DNA from: Druceiella hillmani | Lineage: Eukaryota; Arthropoda; Insecta; Lepidoptera; Hepialidae | Reading direction: 5' to 3' | Assembly (NCBI GenBank): GCA_039881145.1 | Contig: JAYKKI010000038.1 | Location: 1,767,001 to 1,831,000 of the forward strand | DNA length: 64,000 nucleotides | Part shown: positions 1 to 11,690 of the stretch, piece after piece | Layout: each line of letters begins with the position of its first letter | Position numbering within the stretch: position 1 is the first letter of the stretch | Program-made: the position numbers and the translations under genes | The notes under the pieces: generated by a model | Databases searched by the model: none | What the model saw: only the letters and a program-made list of their open reading frames with translations | What the model was told of the DNA's origin: nothing

Positions 1-2478
1 AAACCATTTGTAGTTTTAAACCGAGGATCTACACACTTTGTTAATTTTTCGTCTCTTCTTATTTCATTTAGAAGTGAGAAGCCTCTGACTTAAAGAAGGA
101 ACGAAAGAAATTATATTTCCGTCAATTCATTTTTTATTATAAATTTATCTTATTATCAAAAAGGGGGACCATTTTCCTTCAGAAAAATAAGACGTAAAAA
201 AGTTTTACTTCTGAAGTAGATAACGCCGTTCGCCGTTGGTTTTATGTAACTATATTTGTGATGAGGTATTCCTTCTATGTGTACATTTAGCATTAAGACT
301 ATGTCCTGCGTTATAGTCTCCCTTTAATTAATGTTTAACGGAAATATTTAAAAATAGGCAATGAATACAATTGATGATGGAGGAGGGGATAAAGGAAAAT
401 CAATGAATAGATTTGAAATAAATATCGTGAATAATTTTTCTTTAATTTTTGTTTAATTACTCAAAAGAATAATATAAAAGAAAAGATAAATAAATTATAT
501 GAATTTGCCTTTATTTTCCAATAAAATCTTTTATTAATAAATAAAAAATTATTAATAATAAAAAACATTTGCTCCGGCATCTAGTCAAGAATAAGCTTGC
601 GTAATTTAATATATTAGTGCTTGGAAGTTTTAAACATTATAGTTGAATTATATGCATATGGTATATAACATAAATTGAAGGGAAAAAATAACGTGGAAAC
701 TTGAATAAGGCATAGTGATGAAACTTATCAATTGATGCGCAAAAAGACTCATATGGAAATGTTAAAGGCTAAACACACTAAAACATATCGATTTTTTTAA
801 TTCCATGACTCATGTGGAGTTTAGTTGAAAAAACAATTTATTTAACAGGAAAATTAAAAGTTTAATTTTGAAGTTTCCAAAACTATTTAATTTAGATTTT
901 ATTTAAGATAGTTCTAGAGATATTGCTGTAAATATTCAACAAATTTTCTCCAAAGGCATTTGACTTAGAAACTTGAAATTTGGCATGTACTGGAACAATC
1001 TTTTTCTTATTTCTTTTATAAAATCCACTCATAACCATAATACTAATATCACATTAAATTTAAATTAGTATTCACGTTGAAATATTACAAAGTGATGCAA
1101 ATCCTGCCTTTGATTCAGTTTGAGTACTTTGTTAAGGATTAATCTTATTTATATTTCAATTTAAAATAATAAAACATTTATTAATTTAAATTACTTCGTC
1201 ATTACTGAATCCAGGAAATATGATATTTTTCTCTTGGATGAAATGAGAAAAAGGAAATATGAACCAAAAATGGAACGGAAAAAGTAAAATTGTGAATCTT
1301 ACTTTATAATGCAAATAGATTCTAACAATAACTTATTCTAGCCAGCTATCATTATTTGCTTCCATATAAATGTTTAAGTACAAAAAACTTCCCGATTAAC
1401 TAGAAATTATAGTTTGAACAAAACTATAAATCTTCTAGAAATTTAAACTAAACAAACATTATTTATTGTGATGATCTATGTGACCAAAATTTATGAGCCT
1501 TTAGGTTATTTTTTTAATCCATATTTCTCTACACAAACTTTACTTTTCCTATGACCTAATCCAATAATCCATTATTTCTTACGTATAAAAAATGGATTAA
1601 ATTTCTTTCTACAATTTTTCCAATCGATATTAAATTTTGATACTCTCATTTTTCAAAAACATAATTTTCGTTGCAGTTGCAGAACTAATGCATAGTTCTG
1701 TTGTTGCAAAATAGCTGAATAAAAAATAAGAAAAAAATAAGCGCTTATCGTGATAAACGTCTCACGATAAAAGAAAAATCTTACAACAAAAACTATTTGA
1801 AAACTTTTATGAACTCATGAATTTCCGGTTGTAAATACATACTGAATACAATGCTAAATTTCTATTCTATTTAATAATACCAAAAAAAAACAATACATCT
1901 ACAAGTCTTATTTTGCTTGTAAATCATCTTACGGCCTATATATAAGACAGGTTAAGACAAGTGACGGGTGGATGTTGCTGATGGGCAAATTCCCTTATTC
2001 CAATGACACCGGCAGATCTACCATTCGTTTTTAAACGATTGCGATTAATTCTCAATGAAAATTTGATTTCATTTCAAAATAAATAAATCCCAATATTTAG
2101 AATGGCTCGAATTGCTTTGAGTTCATAGTCCTTTTTTTGATAGTTTTAGTATCAGCCAGAGTTAAAACTCCACGCAATCATAATATTTTACGTTCACAAA
2201 GTAATAAAACATTACAAATTAAAAATAAAACAGAAACATGTAAGCTACGATAAAAAAAATAATAAAAGACAAGAAATAATATACAAAAGACATTTTTTTT
2301 ATTTTTTTGTGCAGTTGTGTGTTCAACACATGTGCATTGACACAATCTAGCATCTTAATCAGTAAACTAATTACATTATAATTAAATCAGAAGGTTTTCA
2401 AAAATACCTGAAAAATTTCAAATTTTCTTTACTTTTCTTTCTTTTCTAATTCAAAAATATAATAAAATATCGTTACCA
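1..2478. other. AT-rich stretch without a recognisable gene
   Basis: No reading frame or domain could be recognised on either strand. The only landmark is a short CATTTGCTCCGGCAT-like string near 566-582, which recurs with one change near 40825-40840 beside the SINE-like foldback. It may be the tail of a shared dispersed repeat. Confidence 0.5.
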
Positions 2479-2515
2479 GGCCGGGAAATGACATAGGCTA
2501 CTTTTTGTATTAGGG
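2479..2515 (+). mobile_element. Short Lep1/Helitron-like fragment
   Basis: The string GACATAGGCTACTTTTTGTA, preceded by CCGGGAAAT, resembles the central block of a very common lepidopteran non-autonomous Helitron-like repeat, in which a phrase like 'GGACATAGGCTACTTTTTATCCCG' is typical. That comparison is from memory and no search was made. The piece is too short to show ends. It lies directly before the Penelope-like inverted pair, and a weaker echo (TATAGGCTACTTTATAT) occurs near 2971. Confidence 0.4.
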
Positions 2516-2615
2516 ATTGTTGAATATATTTGGCGTTAATTTTGTAGAAATTCGTTATTCACAATTAAATGAAACTACGTGATGTAGTATTATTTCTACT
2601 ATCTTTAATTTCTTT

Positions 2616-2659
2616 ACCACGATCTAGGTTTCGTTGTATTACAACATCTTCAGGTGGGA
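2616..2659 (-). ncRNA. Hammerhead ribozyme motif, left arm
   Basis: On the minus strand the order is: CCCAC, then the core CTGAAGA (fits CUGANGA), then stem II with arms GTTGT/ACAAC and loop AAT, then the core GAAA, a very short helix III (ACCTAGAT), the cleavage triplet ATC, and GTGG, which pairs back to CCAC as stem I. All invariant core positions that I can check are present. Helix III of three or four pairs suggests activity as a dimer, as described for Penelope-like and retrozyme hammerheads. Activity is inferred, not shown. Confidence 0.6.
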
Positions 2660-2696
2660 TATTAGCAAAGATCTTTGTAAGGTATCTTTTCTAATA

Positions 2697-2739
2697 TCCC
2701 ACCTGAAGATGTTGTAATACAACTAAACCTAGGTCGTGG
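2697..2739 (+). ncRNA. Hammerhead ribozyme motif, right arm, core mutated
   Basis: This is the mirror copy of the motif at 2616-2659. It keeps CCCAC, CTGAAGA, the GTTGT/ACAAC stem II, the palindromic ACCTAGGT helix III, the triplet GTC and GTGG. The second core box reads TAAA instead of GAAA. Loss of that G should weaken or abolish cleavage, so this arm is probably inactive while the left arm keeps the box. Confidence 0.55.
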
Positions 2740-2800
2740 TAAAGAAATTAAAGATAGTAGAAATAATACTACATCACGTAGTTTCATTTAATTGGGATTA

Positions 2801-3044
2801 GGGATTGTCTCAACTTATATTAGAAAATATCCTGATATTAGTAGTATACATGCAAAAGTGTGTTCTTTGTTCTTTCACGTTACAACGCAATAATGAATTG
2901 GCTTGATTTTTGCATAAAGGTAGATTACTATACATCGTATTCTTATTACAAGTACTTGGACTGAGAAACGTATAGGCTACTTTATATAATTCTCATCCTT
3001 TGGGAAAATTCTTATTTGGAAAAAAAATGTGAAGACAGGGAAGA
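2801..3044. other. Short AT-rich spacer
   Basis: No coding or structural feature is seen. It separates the Penelope-like pair from the Tc1 fragment. Confidence 0.4.
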
Positions 3045-3426
3045 AGACAACTCGATGCTCACGGAGCAATGTAGAGCCCCGAGCTGGGAGATAGCTACGT
3101 ATACTGACGGCCTGAAGTCTCCTTCTTACTATCCATAGGCTTACTCGTGTACCTCTGACGTCCTCGAGATACTGTTTGAGATCCACGTACGTAACTTGAC
3201 GACTTCGTAGCGCTTGACTGACTATGAAGCGGTAGTCCCGTGGCTCAGTGCACCGTTTTCTTCCAGAATCAGGCCTTCTACTGACGAAGCACGTTTCTTG
3301 GTATCGTTACCAGGTCCTTTGGACGGTGGAACGGCTCACATTATACTGCTGAGACACATAACATTGGCTAAGGCCTTCTTCAAGCAGCGCAATAATTTTA
3401 CTAGCTCTTATCGTTTTTTCAACCAT
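3045..3426 (-). pseudogene. Tc1-type transposase, N-terminal DNA-binding part only
   Basis: Minus-strand reading starts at an ATG at 3426 (MVEKTIRASKIIALLEEGLS). It continues through a helix-turn-helix with 'NVSRSTVQRTW', then a GRPR-like stretch (RRPDSGRKR) and a second helix-turn-helix region with RGTRVSLWIVRRRL and PARG. This order of a paired-like domain with a GRPR linker is that of Tc1 transposases. A TAA stop follows RTW where family members read on into RYQETG. The frame decays after LLREHRV at about 3045. The DDE catalytic domain is absent, so no transposition activity is possible. The base composition is clearly richer in GC than the flanks. The terminal inverted repeats were not found. 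Confidence 0.8.
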
Positions 3427-4158
3427 ACTGAGAACAGCAAACAGAAGTGAACTAATACAGCAAACAGCAGAAATTTAATTAAAATTTATTCGTTAAAATA
3501 AAAAATATCAAAAATGAAAAAGAACTTAATAAGAGTTGGATTTCATTTACCGCCAAAAAAAACGTTTTTGTCAGTGAAAAATAATTTTCATTCAAAAAGA
3601 ATAAATTTAAAATTTAGAACGTTCTTTTTTATGTGCTAGAATACACTATACCTGCCAGTAACAATTACAATTAATACGACCTCTTAATAGATAATATTTT
3701 GTTAATAATGTGACGAAATCAAAACCGCCCGTTTTTTATGCAAAAGAGTGTGTATATATATATAATATATGTGTATAGCTAAACATTTAGTGATGTTTAC
3801 TTGAGTGATTTTTATAAAATATTTTGTGTAGTTTTATAAGAATAAAAGCAAGTAAAAAAGTAGTAATTCGTGATACATTGCTTTTCCCATCTTGGTAAAT
3901 TTCAAAGTCAAGTATAACAAGAGTAAAAAAAACATAAAAATGTGTTTAATATGGCATAACGTGTAAAATATCAACTAGAAGTTAAACTTATGACAAAGAA
4001 CACAGCATTTTCGGTCCTTTCGTCTTAAAAATGAATAAGAGTAGAATAACATAAATTTTACCGTTCATTTTTCCACATAAGAAACGATCATACCCACATA
4101 GAACTAACTGGAATTTCATTTATTAATATATACTTTTATCTTTATACATAAAGCAATA
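3427..4158. other. AT-rich stretch, nothing recognised
   Basis: No coding frame, hairpin or repeat with a recognisable family was seen. It may include the lost 5' flank and terminal repeat of the Tc1 element. Confidence 0.4.
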
Positions 4159-4217
4159 CGTAAAAACGCCCTCATGGGCGTTTTTGCATATTGCCCATGC
4201 GGGAGTTTTTTACGTAA
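4159..4217. repeat. Compact nested inverted repeat
   Basis: The segment begins ACGTAAAAACGCCC and ends GGGAGTTTTTTACGT, so its outer ends pair. Inside the left half AAAAACGCCC..GGGCGTTTTT forms a second perfect stem around TCAT. The whole is about 59 bp. It could be a solo pair of transposon ends left after excision, or a tiny foldback element. Confidence 0.6.
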
Positions 4218-6627
4218 CAAGTCTTGCTGAGCTGAAAATCGCTTGTGATAAGAATTGAAAAAAAATTTAGTCAAATAATTAAAGTTGAAAATTTTCTCTC
4301 AGAAGTTTTAAATGAATTAACTTAATTAATGATATAACGTGCAAATATATTACTTATCTTTAAAATATTAAGTTTCGTAATTTTCTTCTATTTTTCTATT
4401 ATTGCGCTTTTAAAAAATGGCAAATATTTGCTTACAATTAAATCATGAAATTTTCAATGAAACACTCTACGGGACTTAATGTTAATTATGTTTAGGTGAT
4501 TATCAAACAGTGATAATTTTAATTTAAAGTTATTCGACGACTCACCTTTAACCCATAAATTCGCGACACGTTTCTCCAAGTGTTAACCTCATATACGGCG
4601 CCACGTGTTGATGTGCGTGGTTTGTTGCGATGATCAAATTATTTGAAGTTACAAACTTGGCTGATATGAATACCTCTTTAGGAAATAACACTACAAAGTT
4701 CATCACGTGTTATAATACAGAAACTTTCTTCTAAGTTATAAGATGTAAAATGTTATTTGTGCGAATATGTTTTTTATTTGAATATTTTATTAGACATAAA
4801 AAAACGACCGATTGCGTGTCGGAAAATGTTCAAAGCGGAGTCTTGTAGTTTTGCCTATATCCCTTGATATTGCTGAAAAAACGTAATCGAAATAATTTTA
4901 AAATCCGAATCAAATGTAAATTTTTGGAACACTACTTACTACTAAAAATGCACTAATTAGAGGCGTAGTCATAGCGAGTATCAGTGAACTTAGCAAAATG
5001 ATCATAGAAGAAAAGGGATTTTTTATATATATGTGGGTCTCATAAAAATCACTCTAGGATTATAAAGAAAATTTATGTTTTCTGTAAGTAATATTAATTC
5101 CTGAAAGGCATTATTGAAAAGTAATTGAAATTTTAAACTGAAATTCTTTTTTTCAAACGACTTTGATTTCAGTGCAGTTATTTTTTTAAACTTGTGTAAA
5201 ATTGGAATAACTTATAAAATTTAAGTAAAATGTGCAATCCACAAATTAAACAAGTATAATTTATTTCCGAAAATTATTTTATAATTTTTTTTAAATTATT
5301 AAGTTTCAAATTTGCAGTTGTCACAAAGCACGGTATTTAATAATTAATAAAATGTTAACTTAATGTGACCATAATTTCATTTTTCTTTGTCAAAATTGAT
5401 ATATTTTTTCCTTTGAAAAAAAATATTAAATTCTGTGTTAAGTAGTATGTTTCACCGATAAAAATTTAAACCAAAAGCATAACGGATATATAAACAACAT
5501 TAAAAAAATATGTTTTAGTATTTTATAATTTTATTCAATGAAAGCCATTTAATTTACTATAATATTATGAAACTAATGCGAAAACGTTTGTTTTAGAGTA
5601 TCTCATAAATCAAAAACCTGTGTAAAAAATGTTCCCTATTAGATAATATAGTCACGTCATATAATAATTCGAGGTTGCTCTCCGTTACACATTTTGATTT
5701 AGTAAATTTTAATCTACAATAACATAGAGTCAAGTGAACGTAATGTTATGTTTGAATTAAATAATTTTCAGAAGTCGTTTCATTGTAGATAAAAATGTTA
5801 GAACGAAATCTAAAACTTAGTTTTGAAGTAATCTTACATCTACATAACAGAAACCCTGTAAAATCTAATTAAATATGTCGCTGAAAAAATCTTTTTTCAT
5901 TTTGTTATGAAACTAATGTTTAATTATTCTTTACAATTTATATATGTATTAAGCATGACTGAATTACGTCTAATCGTAACAATTTGCCTTTAGCGTCTAA
6001 GTAGAAGTATGCAAATAACCCTTAAACTCTTACGTGACACATTGAGGTCCGTGACTCGATTACTATAGCGCGTATCTCGATCATTTATTATAATGCACAA
6101 AGGGTGGAATTAAACGACAAAGACAAATTAAAGTAAATTATCTTCGCCATGGAAGTGTAATTTCATCGGATAATTACATTTTGGCGGATATTCGTCGGGA
6201 AATCCGTTGTGAATGGTGTAATATACTTAATGATAAATGCTTACAAAGTTACTGGATATTTAGAAAATCATTTATGTATATGTTATAAATATATTAACGA
6301 AAAAATATATCGAAAATGTGATTACATTTTAAAAATAAATGACATCGTTCATTCAGTATGTTGATGTCATAAATGATTAGGATAGGCCGATTCTAGCTGG
6401 TATTGTGAGCAAACTGTCAAAATTATTAAACATAAGTATTAAAATGAGTTTTAAAATAACATGCATAAAAGTTTTAACGGAAAATAAGTAACTCTCTTGA
6501 ATAATTTTCATAGGCATATATATATATATAGGCTTTATATTAAATTTGCAATTTAAATGAATTACCTGCATGTCTGGTCGATTTCTGGTCGATTTTATTC
6601 CTGCATCATATCTATATAATCTGTGCT
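4218..6627. other. AT-rich stretch, nothing recognised
   Basis: Read on both strands without finding a protein domain, tandem array or large inverted repeat. Homopolymer-rich intergenic sequence. Confidence 0.4.
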
Positions 6628-6651
6628 ATTATTCAGATTAATCTGAATAAT
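6628..6651. repeat. Perfect 24-bp palindrome
   Basis: ATTATTCAGATTAATCTGAATAAT reads the same on both strands without a loop. It could be a dimeric transcription-factor site or a chance AT-rich palindrome. Nothing adjacent decides between them. Confidence 0.6.
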
Positions 6652-7050
6652 TTCCCTAGTAAACAATTATAATCACTTTTTTTCAAATTAATAATTAAAA
6701 ATAGAAATGCCTCATAAGGAGAAAAAGGAAATTCTATGTCATGCTTATTTCCATGACTAACCCTTATGTGAGTGACGAGGCTCCCTTTCGTATTTTCAAA
6801 CCTAAAAAAGTATATTTTACTCCTAATACTCCGATGTAGATTTCTGAGAGCTCTTAACTTTTTATAAATCATATTTTTATTAATTTCTCGACCCGGTCAA
6901 CCGCTCAAAATAATTTAAGTAAACCAAAATATTTTTTAGATACATAAGAGTGTGACAAGGTACCCGAGTATCTTTTTGTATTTTATACGATATTATATTA
7001 CATATTCATCAAAATGCATTATTTGCAAAAGAAAAATTCAAATGACATGT

Positions 7051-8330
7051 TCATGGAGAATTACAAATCTGGAAGCAATTATTACGTGTTAGACGAGTAA
7101 CTGCATGTTCATCACAAACTGATCTTTTATAGTTAATACAAGCTTTTTGCATTTTTCTTTGCTTGCGATTGAGTTCTCTACATGCAATTTTTAGAATTTG
7201 GAGATGCACGATAGTATTATAAGTCATAGTTTTTGACCAAGCATGTCTTGCATTTCTGATATCACAACCAAATTGTTTGATCATAGTTGTATATTTCCAC
7301 GACGCAATTTTAAACTTAATGTCTCAAAAAACTTTCTATGAATGGCACTTGAAACCAATCGCGGAATATGCTGCATGTAAATAACATTTGCTACCAAAGC
7401 TGTATTCTCAATATATTGTAAAAAAGTGTTAAAAGCCACCGATTCTTCTTGCGTTTAAGGGTATATTGCCCTAACAATTTATCCATGTTATCCACTCCAC
7501 TTCAGGTTTTATTGTAATGAAAAAAATATTTCCAGCTTAACAGTCCTTGCTATTCTCAATTACTGAAGATATATTTATTGACGGCAATATTATTACTAGT
7601 GTTTTTCTTTTCAGGAGCATAAGAACATACAGTTGCTATGTTAATAAAGGCAAATTTTAAAGAATTTATCGCCCTGTCTTTATGTGCTTGCATGTTTGCC
7701 GAAAGAAACCGTTTACTTTTTCTGACTTTTCCTACAAGTGTCATGTCCCACAAATTCAAGGACTGAGTCAGTTGAAGAGACGTAAAAAAATATTCTTTTT
7801 TTTAGTCCTGGATTTTCATATTTAGCGACAAGATCTAGCACGGTGCACTGCCCTACATTTGTTCGACAATTACCCTCACTTGACTTTGCAGTATACATTG
7901 TTCATTTAGGGGATAACAATTATTTGCATCATAAGCTCAGAATATTTTTATGCCATACTTGTATAGTTACTTGTATAGTACTTGTATATATCATATTTTT
8001 ACCAGGTTTCGATAATATGTATGGATTAAAGAGAGTCCGTCTACGATATTTTTATATCTGCTCATCAACATTCACGTAGTTTATAATTTTTATTCGTATC
8101 GCGCCTACTTTGTCAGCTAATAAATGCACAGAACGAGTAACATTATTATCAAAATGTATAAAGCGTAGCAATAATTTAAATCTGTTATGCAATATTGCAG
8201 CACGAAATAATTGCAAGCTATCAGATTTCCATAATCGAGTCAAACGAACAGAACACTAAATTTATGTACACTACGACACATAAGAATGCTGAAAACTGCA
8301 ACGAATGAATGTTCTGTGAATGGTCCAAGC
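7051..8330 (-). pseudogene. Decayed piggyBac-type transposase
   Basis: Reading the minus strand from high to low coordinates gives the blocks of a piggyBac transposase in family order. FTEHSFVAVFSILM lies near 8320. LWKSDS, then HNRFKLLLRFIHFDNNVTR and ADKVGAIR lie at about 8235-8075. NVGQCTVLDLV and a block ending in TLVGKVRKSKR lie at 7870-7705, then SLKFAF. DNMDKLLGQY..RKKNRW lies near 7490-7440. The end is a cysteine-rich segment (CINYKRSVCDEH..TRNNCFQIC) at 7150-7060, matching the family's zinc-binding tail. The frame is broken several times, with shifts near 8260, 7700, 7560 and 7420 and a stop near 7400 and 7285. It cannot make an active enzyme. The N-terminal region beyond 8330 is not recognisable with confidence. 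TTAA target sites and CCC-type ends were not located. Confidence 0.8.
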
Positions 8331-8633
8331 GTATTTTTCCTTCGTTGGTTACTACTTCCTTTGTCGTTTACTATATCTGTGTAATTTTCCATCAGCTTTT
8401 TACTGCATGCTTCAATAATATTTGTCTTCTTTCAATTATTTCGCCGCAACATGATGTCGTATATTTCATTGGATAAAAACGGGTATACAATTTGCTAAGG
8501 GATGGAGCCCCGCTTCGTTTGCGAATAATATTTTAACTGCATGTTTCTGTTCTTGAATGTGATCATAAATGCTTATTACAGGAATTCCTTGATTGGTTTT
8601 AATGAACACTTACCTAATTGTTAGAATATTATA

Positions 8634-8664
8634 GTTACCGTGATAGTCGACCTATCATGGTAAC
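8634..8664. repeat. Hairpin beside the piggyBac relic
   Basis: GTTACCGTGATAG and CTATCATGGTAAC pair over 13 positions with one mismatch around a 5-nt loop. It lies about 300 bp upstream of the last recognisable transposase block. It may be a subterminal repeat of that element, but this is inference only. Confidence 0.5.
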
Positions 8665-9394
<730 letters not shown>

Positions 9395-10252
9395 CCTTGT
9401 CTGGGAATACATGTCGGATAAAGAAGGATGTTCTTCGTTGGCTATAAACGATTAAATTTTCGTTGGAATAAAACGTAAAACACATCGTTTTTCTAATTGA
9501 GTTCAAAAAAAATATTACATGTAACTCATTTTAACACACCTAATACCGCTAACGCACGCAAACAAGCTCATACTAACCTTACGCAACCAATCCATACACG
9601 ATAATCTTTTATACCGGACAGCTGATATTATTATTTCACTTATACCCGCACCATTACGTACCTAAATATGGAATTTAATTTATTTGTGAAAATGCTTATT
9701 AAAAATATAACAAATTAATTACTAATGTACTCACTCATGTTATAGTACAAGGAAATCACTTATCACAGGACTTAAATAATTTATAAAATCTTGCACGGAA
9801 GATATATTCCAATGAAATTCAATTCACTTAACATTACTTTACTTTAATGTTTGATTAGCTTTAAATAGGTAATATTAACCGTCTTATTGTAAACACAATC
9901 GCACCCTCCTAATTATCGTGTTACTCACTTTATCAATCATTTGAGGATTTCTGTTGATCGTTTTAAAATTTTGCTAATCCTTTTAAAATCCAATCGATTG
10001 ATGCAATAAAGTTAAGGTCTGAACTACAAAACGAGTAAAAATGTTTATCGCCAATTATCTTCTCACCTATACCTATGGTAAACTGTAACATCGATAAAAC
10101 AATAATTTAAATTCATTTAAATAGTGTAACAGACAAAGGTATTAAATTTTTGTGTTTTAGTTCTTTAGTTTATTTTATTAACTAAAAGGTTTTTTACGTC
10201 AAGCATGAGATCACACATTTCACACTGAAAACACATTTCAGCAATGCTCTGC
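9395..10252. other. AT-rich stretch, nothing recognised
   Basis: No domain or repeat family recognised on either strand. Confidence 0.35.
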
Positions 10253-10257
10253 ATATA

Positions 10258-10298
<41 letters not shown>
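10253..10298. repeat. (TA)n microsatellite, about 45 bp
   Basis: Alternating TA run with a single G interruption at its left end. Confidence 0.9.
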
Positions 10299-10305
<7 letters not shown>

Positions 10306-10474
10306 TATTGAGTTAATTTGATAATTAAAATATCTAAGTAATGTCTATATTTACTTTAAGGGAAACGAGATAGAAGTTCAAACTAATGTATGTTAAAAAT
10401 CTTGTTCCACTAACATTATTACGAAAAATATAACAAGATAAAAAAAAATATTTTGATATTATCACATTATTTTT

Positions 10475-10890
10475 TACACTGAATAGTCATTCACGTGTAT
10501 GCTTAGCAATATTTTTCACTTAGTTACATCGCAAGACAAGTTGGTCAGGTAATGAAATTTTGCCAAGTTTTAGTAAAATATTTAGAATCAATGTAAACAA
10601 AAACATTTTTTACGTTGAATAGAAGTCATTCACATGTATGCTTACCCGACTTTCATTTTATAAAGGCTCTTTATGCTCGCATTATTTGTCACTTAGTTAC
10701 AATGTAAGGTATGTTAGTCGGGTAATGAAATTGTTAGTATTAGTAAAATATTTTACAATTAATTTAAATACAAGATATTACTGTTTATATTGAATAGATA
10801 TATCTATTACTGTTTATATTGAATATATATTCATATGCTCAAATTTACGCATATTACAATATTTACTCGTTACTTACTCTGTTAACCTAG
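10475..10890. repeat. Diverged tandem repeat, about 135-190 bp spacing
   Basis: Three related blocks share the order: TGAATAG..CATTCACGTGTATGCTTA, CACTTAGTTACAT, AGTTGGTCAGGTAATGAAAT, then AGTAAAATATTT. The first begins near 10475 and the second near 10608. The third, near 10795, is shorter and carries an internal duplication of ATTACTGTTTATATTGAATA. Copies differ by substitutions and an insertion in the second. Origin unknown; subterminal repeats of a DNA element are possible. Confidence 0.6.
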
Positions 10891-10977
10891 TGCCTTTTTT
10901 ATTTATGCAATAATATTAATGTAATTACTTCATTACTTTATCTCCCTACTATTAAAAGATGCGGTCATTTTGTAACT

Positions 10978-11170
10978 AAGGTAAGACAATAACAAGAAAT
11001 TATGAAAAAGTTCCAATCATCTAACAGGACAGATTGCTATTTAGATGTTTACAGTAAGACAATTTTAGACACTTATTTCTAAAAATGTCTTACTATAAAC
11101 ATCCTCCTAAATAACAATCCGTCCCTGTTAGATGATTGGAAGTTTCTTGTAATTTGTTGTTGTTGTCTTA
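10978..11170. repeat. Inverted duplication of the Harbinger transposase 3' end
   Basis: About 93 bp at 10978-11070 is a diverged reverse complement of 11076-11170, with only a few bases between. The right arm encodes the transposase C-terminus on the minus strand. The left arm encodes a degraded version of the same peptide (FQSSNRTDCYLD) on the plus strand. RNA through it would fold into a long imperfect hairpin that includes transposase sequence. Confidence 0.75.
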
Positions 11171-11596
11171 TATCAATTTCAAAGGTATAAATTTCACCAC
11201 GTGACCGACAGATATAAAGAATGGCTGTGGCAACAATAATATGGCATGTTGTTGTAAAATTTGTTGTCAACTTTTTTGACAGACTTGGAAAGATTCGTTT
11301 CCATACACCTATTGCTCTCTCCACTGTATTTATCATTTTAATATGTGCTTTGTTATAATTTTCTTCAGAAATTGACTCTGGTTGTGATACTGGAGTCAGT
11401 AAATATACCTGACACCCATACCCGCTATCTCCTAAAAGTATCCCGTCTATATTACCTTGTTCCAACTTGGTTTTCAGAGCACATGAGTGAAATATTCTAT
11501 TATCGTAGACAGACCCTGGTTGAACATTGATCGAGAAGAATTTCTTCCTATTCCTAAAAACTTCAGCATAAGGTCCACCAGGATTTTGTACAGGCT
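11079..11596 (-). pseudogene. PIF/Harbinger (HARBI1-like) transposase, C-terminal half
   Basis: The minus-strand protein runs NPGGPYAEVFRNRKKFFSIN, VQ, PGSVYDNRIFHSC, LEQGNIDGILLGDSGYGC, YLLTPV, NKAHIKMINTVERAIGVWKR, a hydrophobic helix, and ends FRRMFIVRHF with a natural stop. This is the DDE nuclease part of HARBI1-type proteins: the GDSGY box carries one catalytic aspartate and the VERAIGVWKRxF block holds the last glutamate. In other members about 18-20 residues, including the first catalytic aspartate (a VVCD-type box), separate SINVQ from PGSVYD. Here they are missing without a frame break, so the enzyme is presumably dead. The frame stays open from about 11596 down to the stop. Upstream sequence loses similarity, so the N-terminal half and the Myb-like partner gene are absent. 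Confidence 0.85.
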
Positions 11597-11624
11597 ACCT
11601 TAGCTGTGCGTTCGATTTATTGAA

Positions 11625-11690
11625 CGCATAGTGTCGATCGACATTTAAGTGTCCTTTTTGAATGAGTTTAGGCAACACTATGCGCTGTTG
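11625..11690. repeat. Short foldback upstream of the Harbinger relic
   Basis: CGCATAGTGT near 11626 and ACACTATGCG near 11672 are exact reverse complements separated by about 35 bp. A third, partial form (CATAGTGTCG) occurs near 11708. This could be a remnant of terminal or subterminal repeats of the same transposon. Confidence 0.5.

Larger units (their letters stand above)
2528..2800. mobile_element. Inverted pair of Penelope-like element ends
   Basis: Two arms of about 103 bp (2562-2664 and 2691-2794) are near-perfect reverse complements around a 26-bp spacer. A third, diverged copy of the left arm lies at 20461-20611, so this is a dispersed repeat and not a local palindrome only. Each arm carries a hammerhead-type core, and such cores are known from the terminal repeats of Penelope-like retroelements. 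Head-to-head repeat ends are also usual in that group. No reverse transcriptase or GIY-YIG coding sequence is visible beside it, so this is a remnant or a very short insertion. The family assignment is inferred from the ribozyme motif and the arrangement. Confidence 0.55.

Noticed and set aside
3721..3775. Short TATA-rich tract as a promoter
   Set aside because: TA-rich strings occur throughout this AT-rich window and no transcript start or gene follows.
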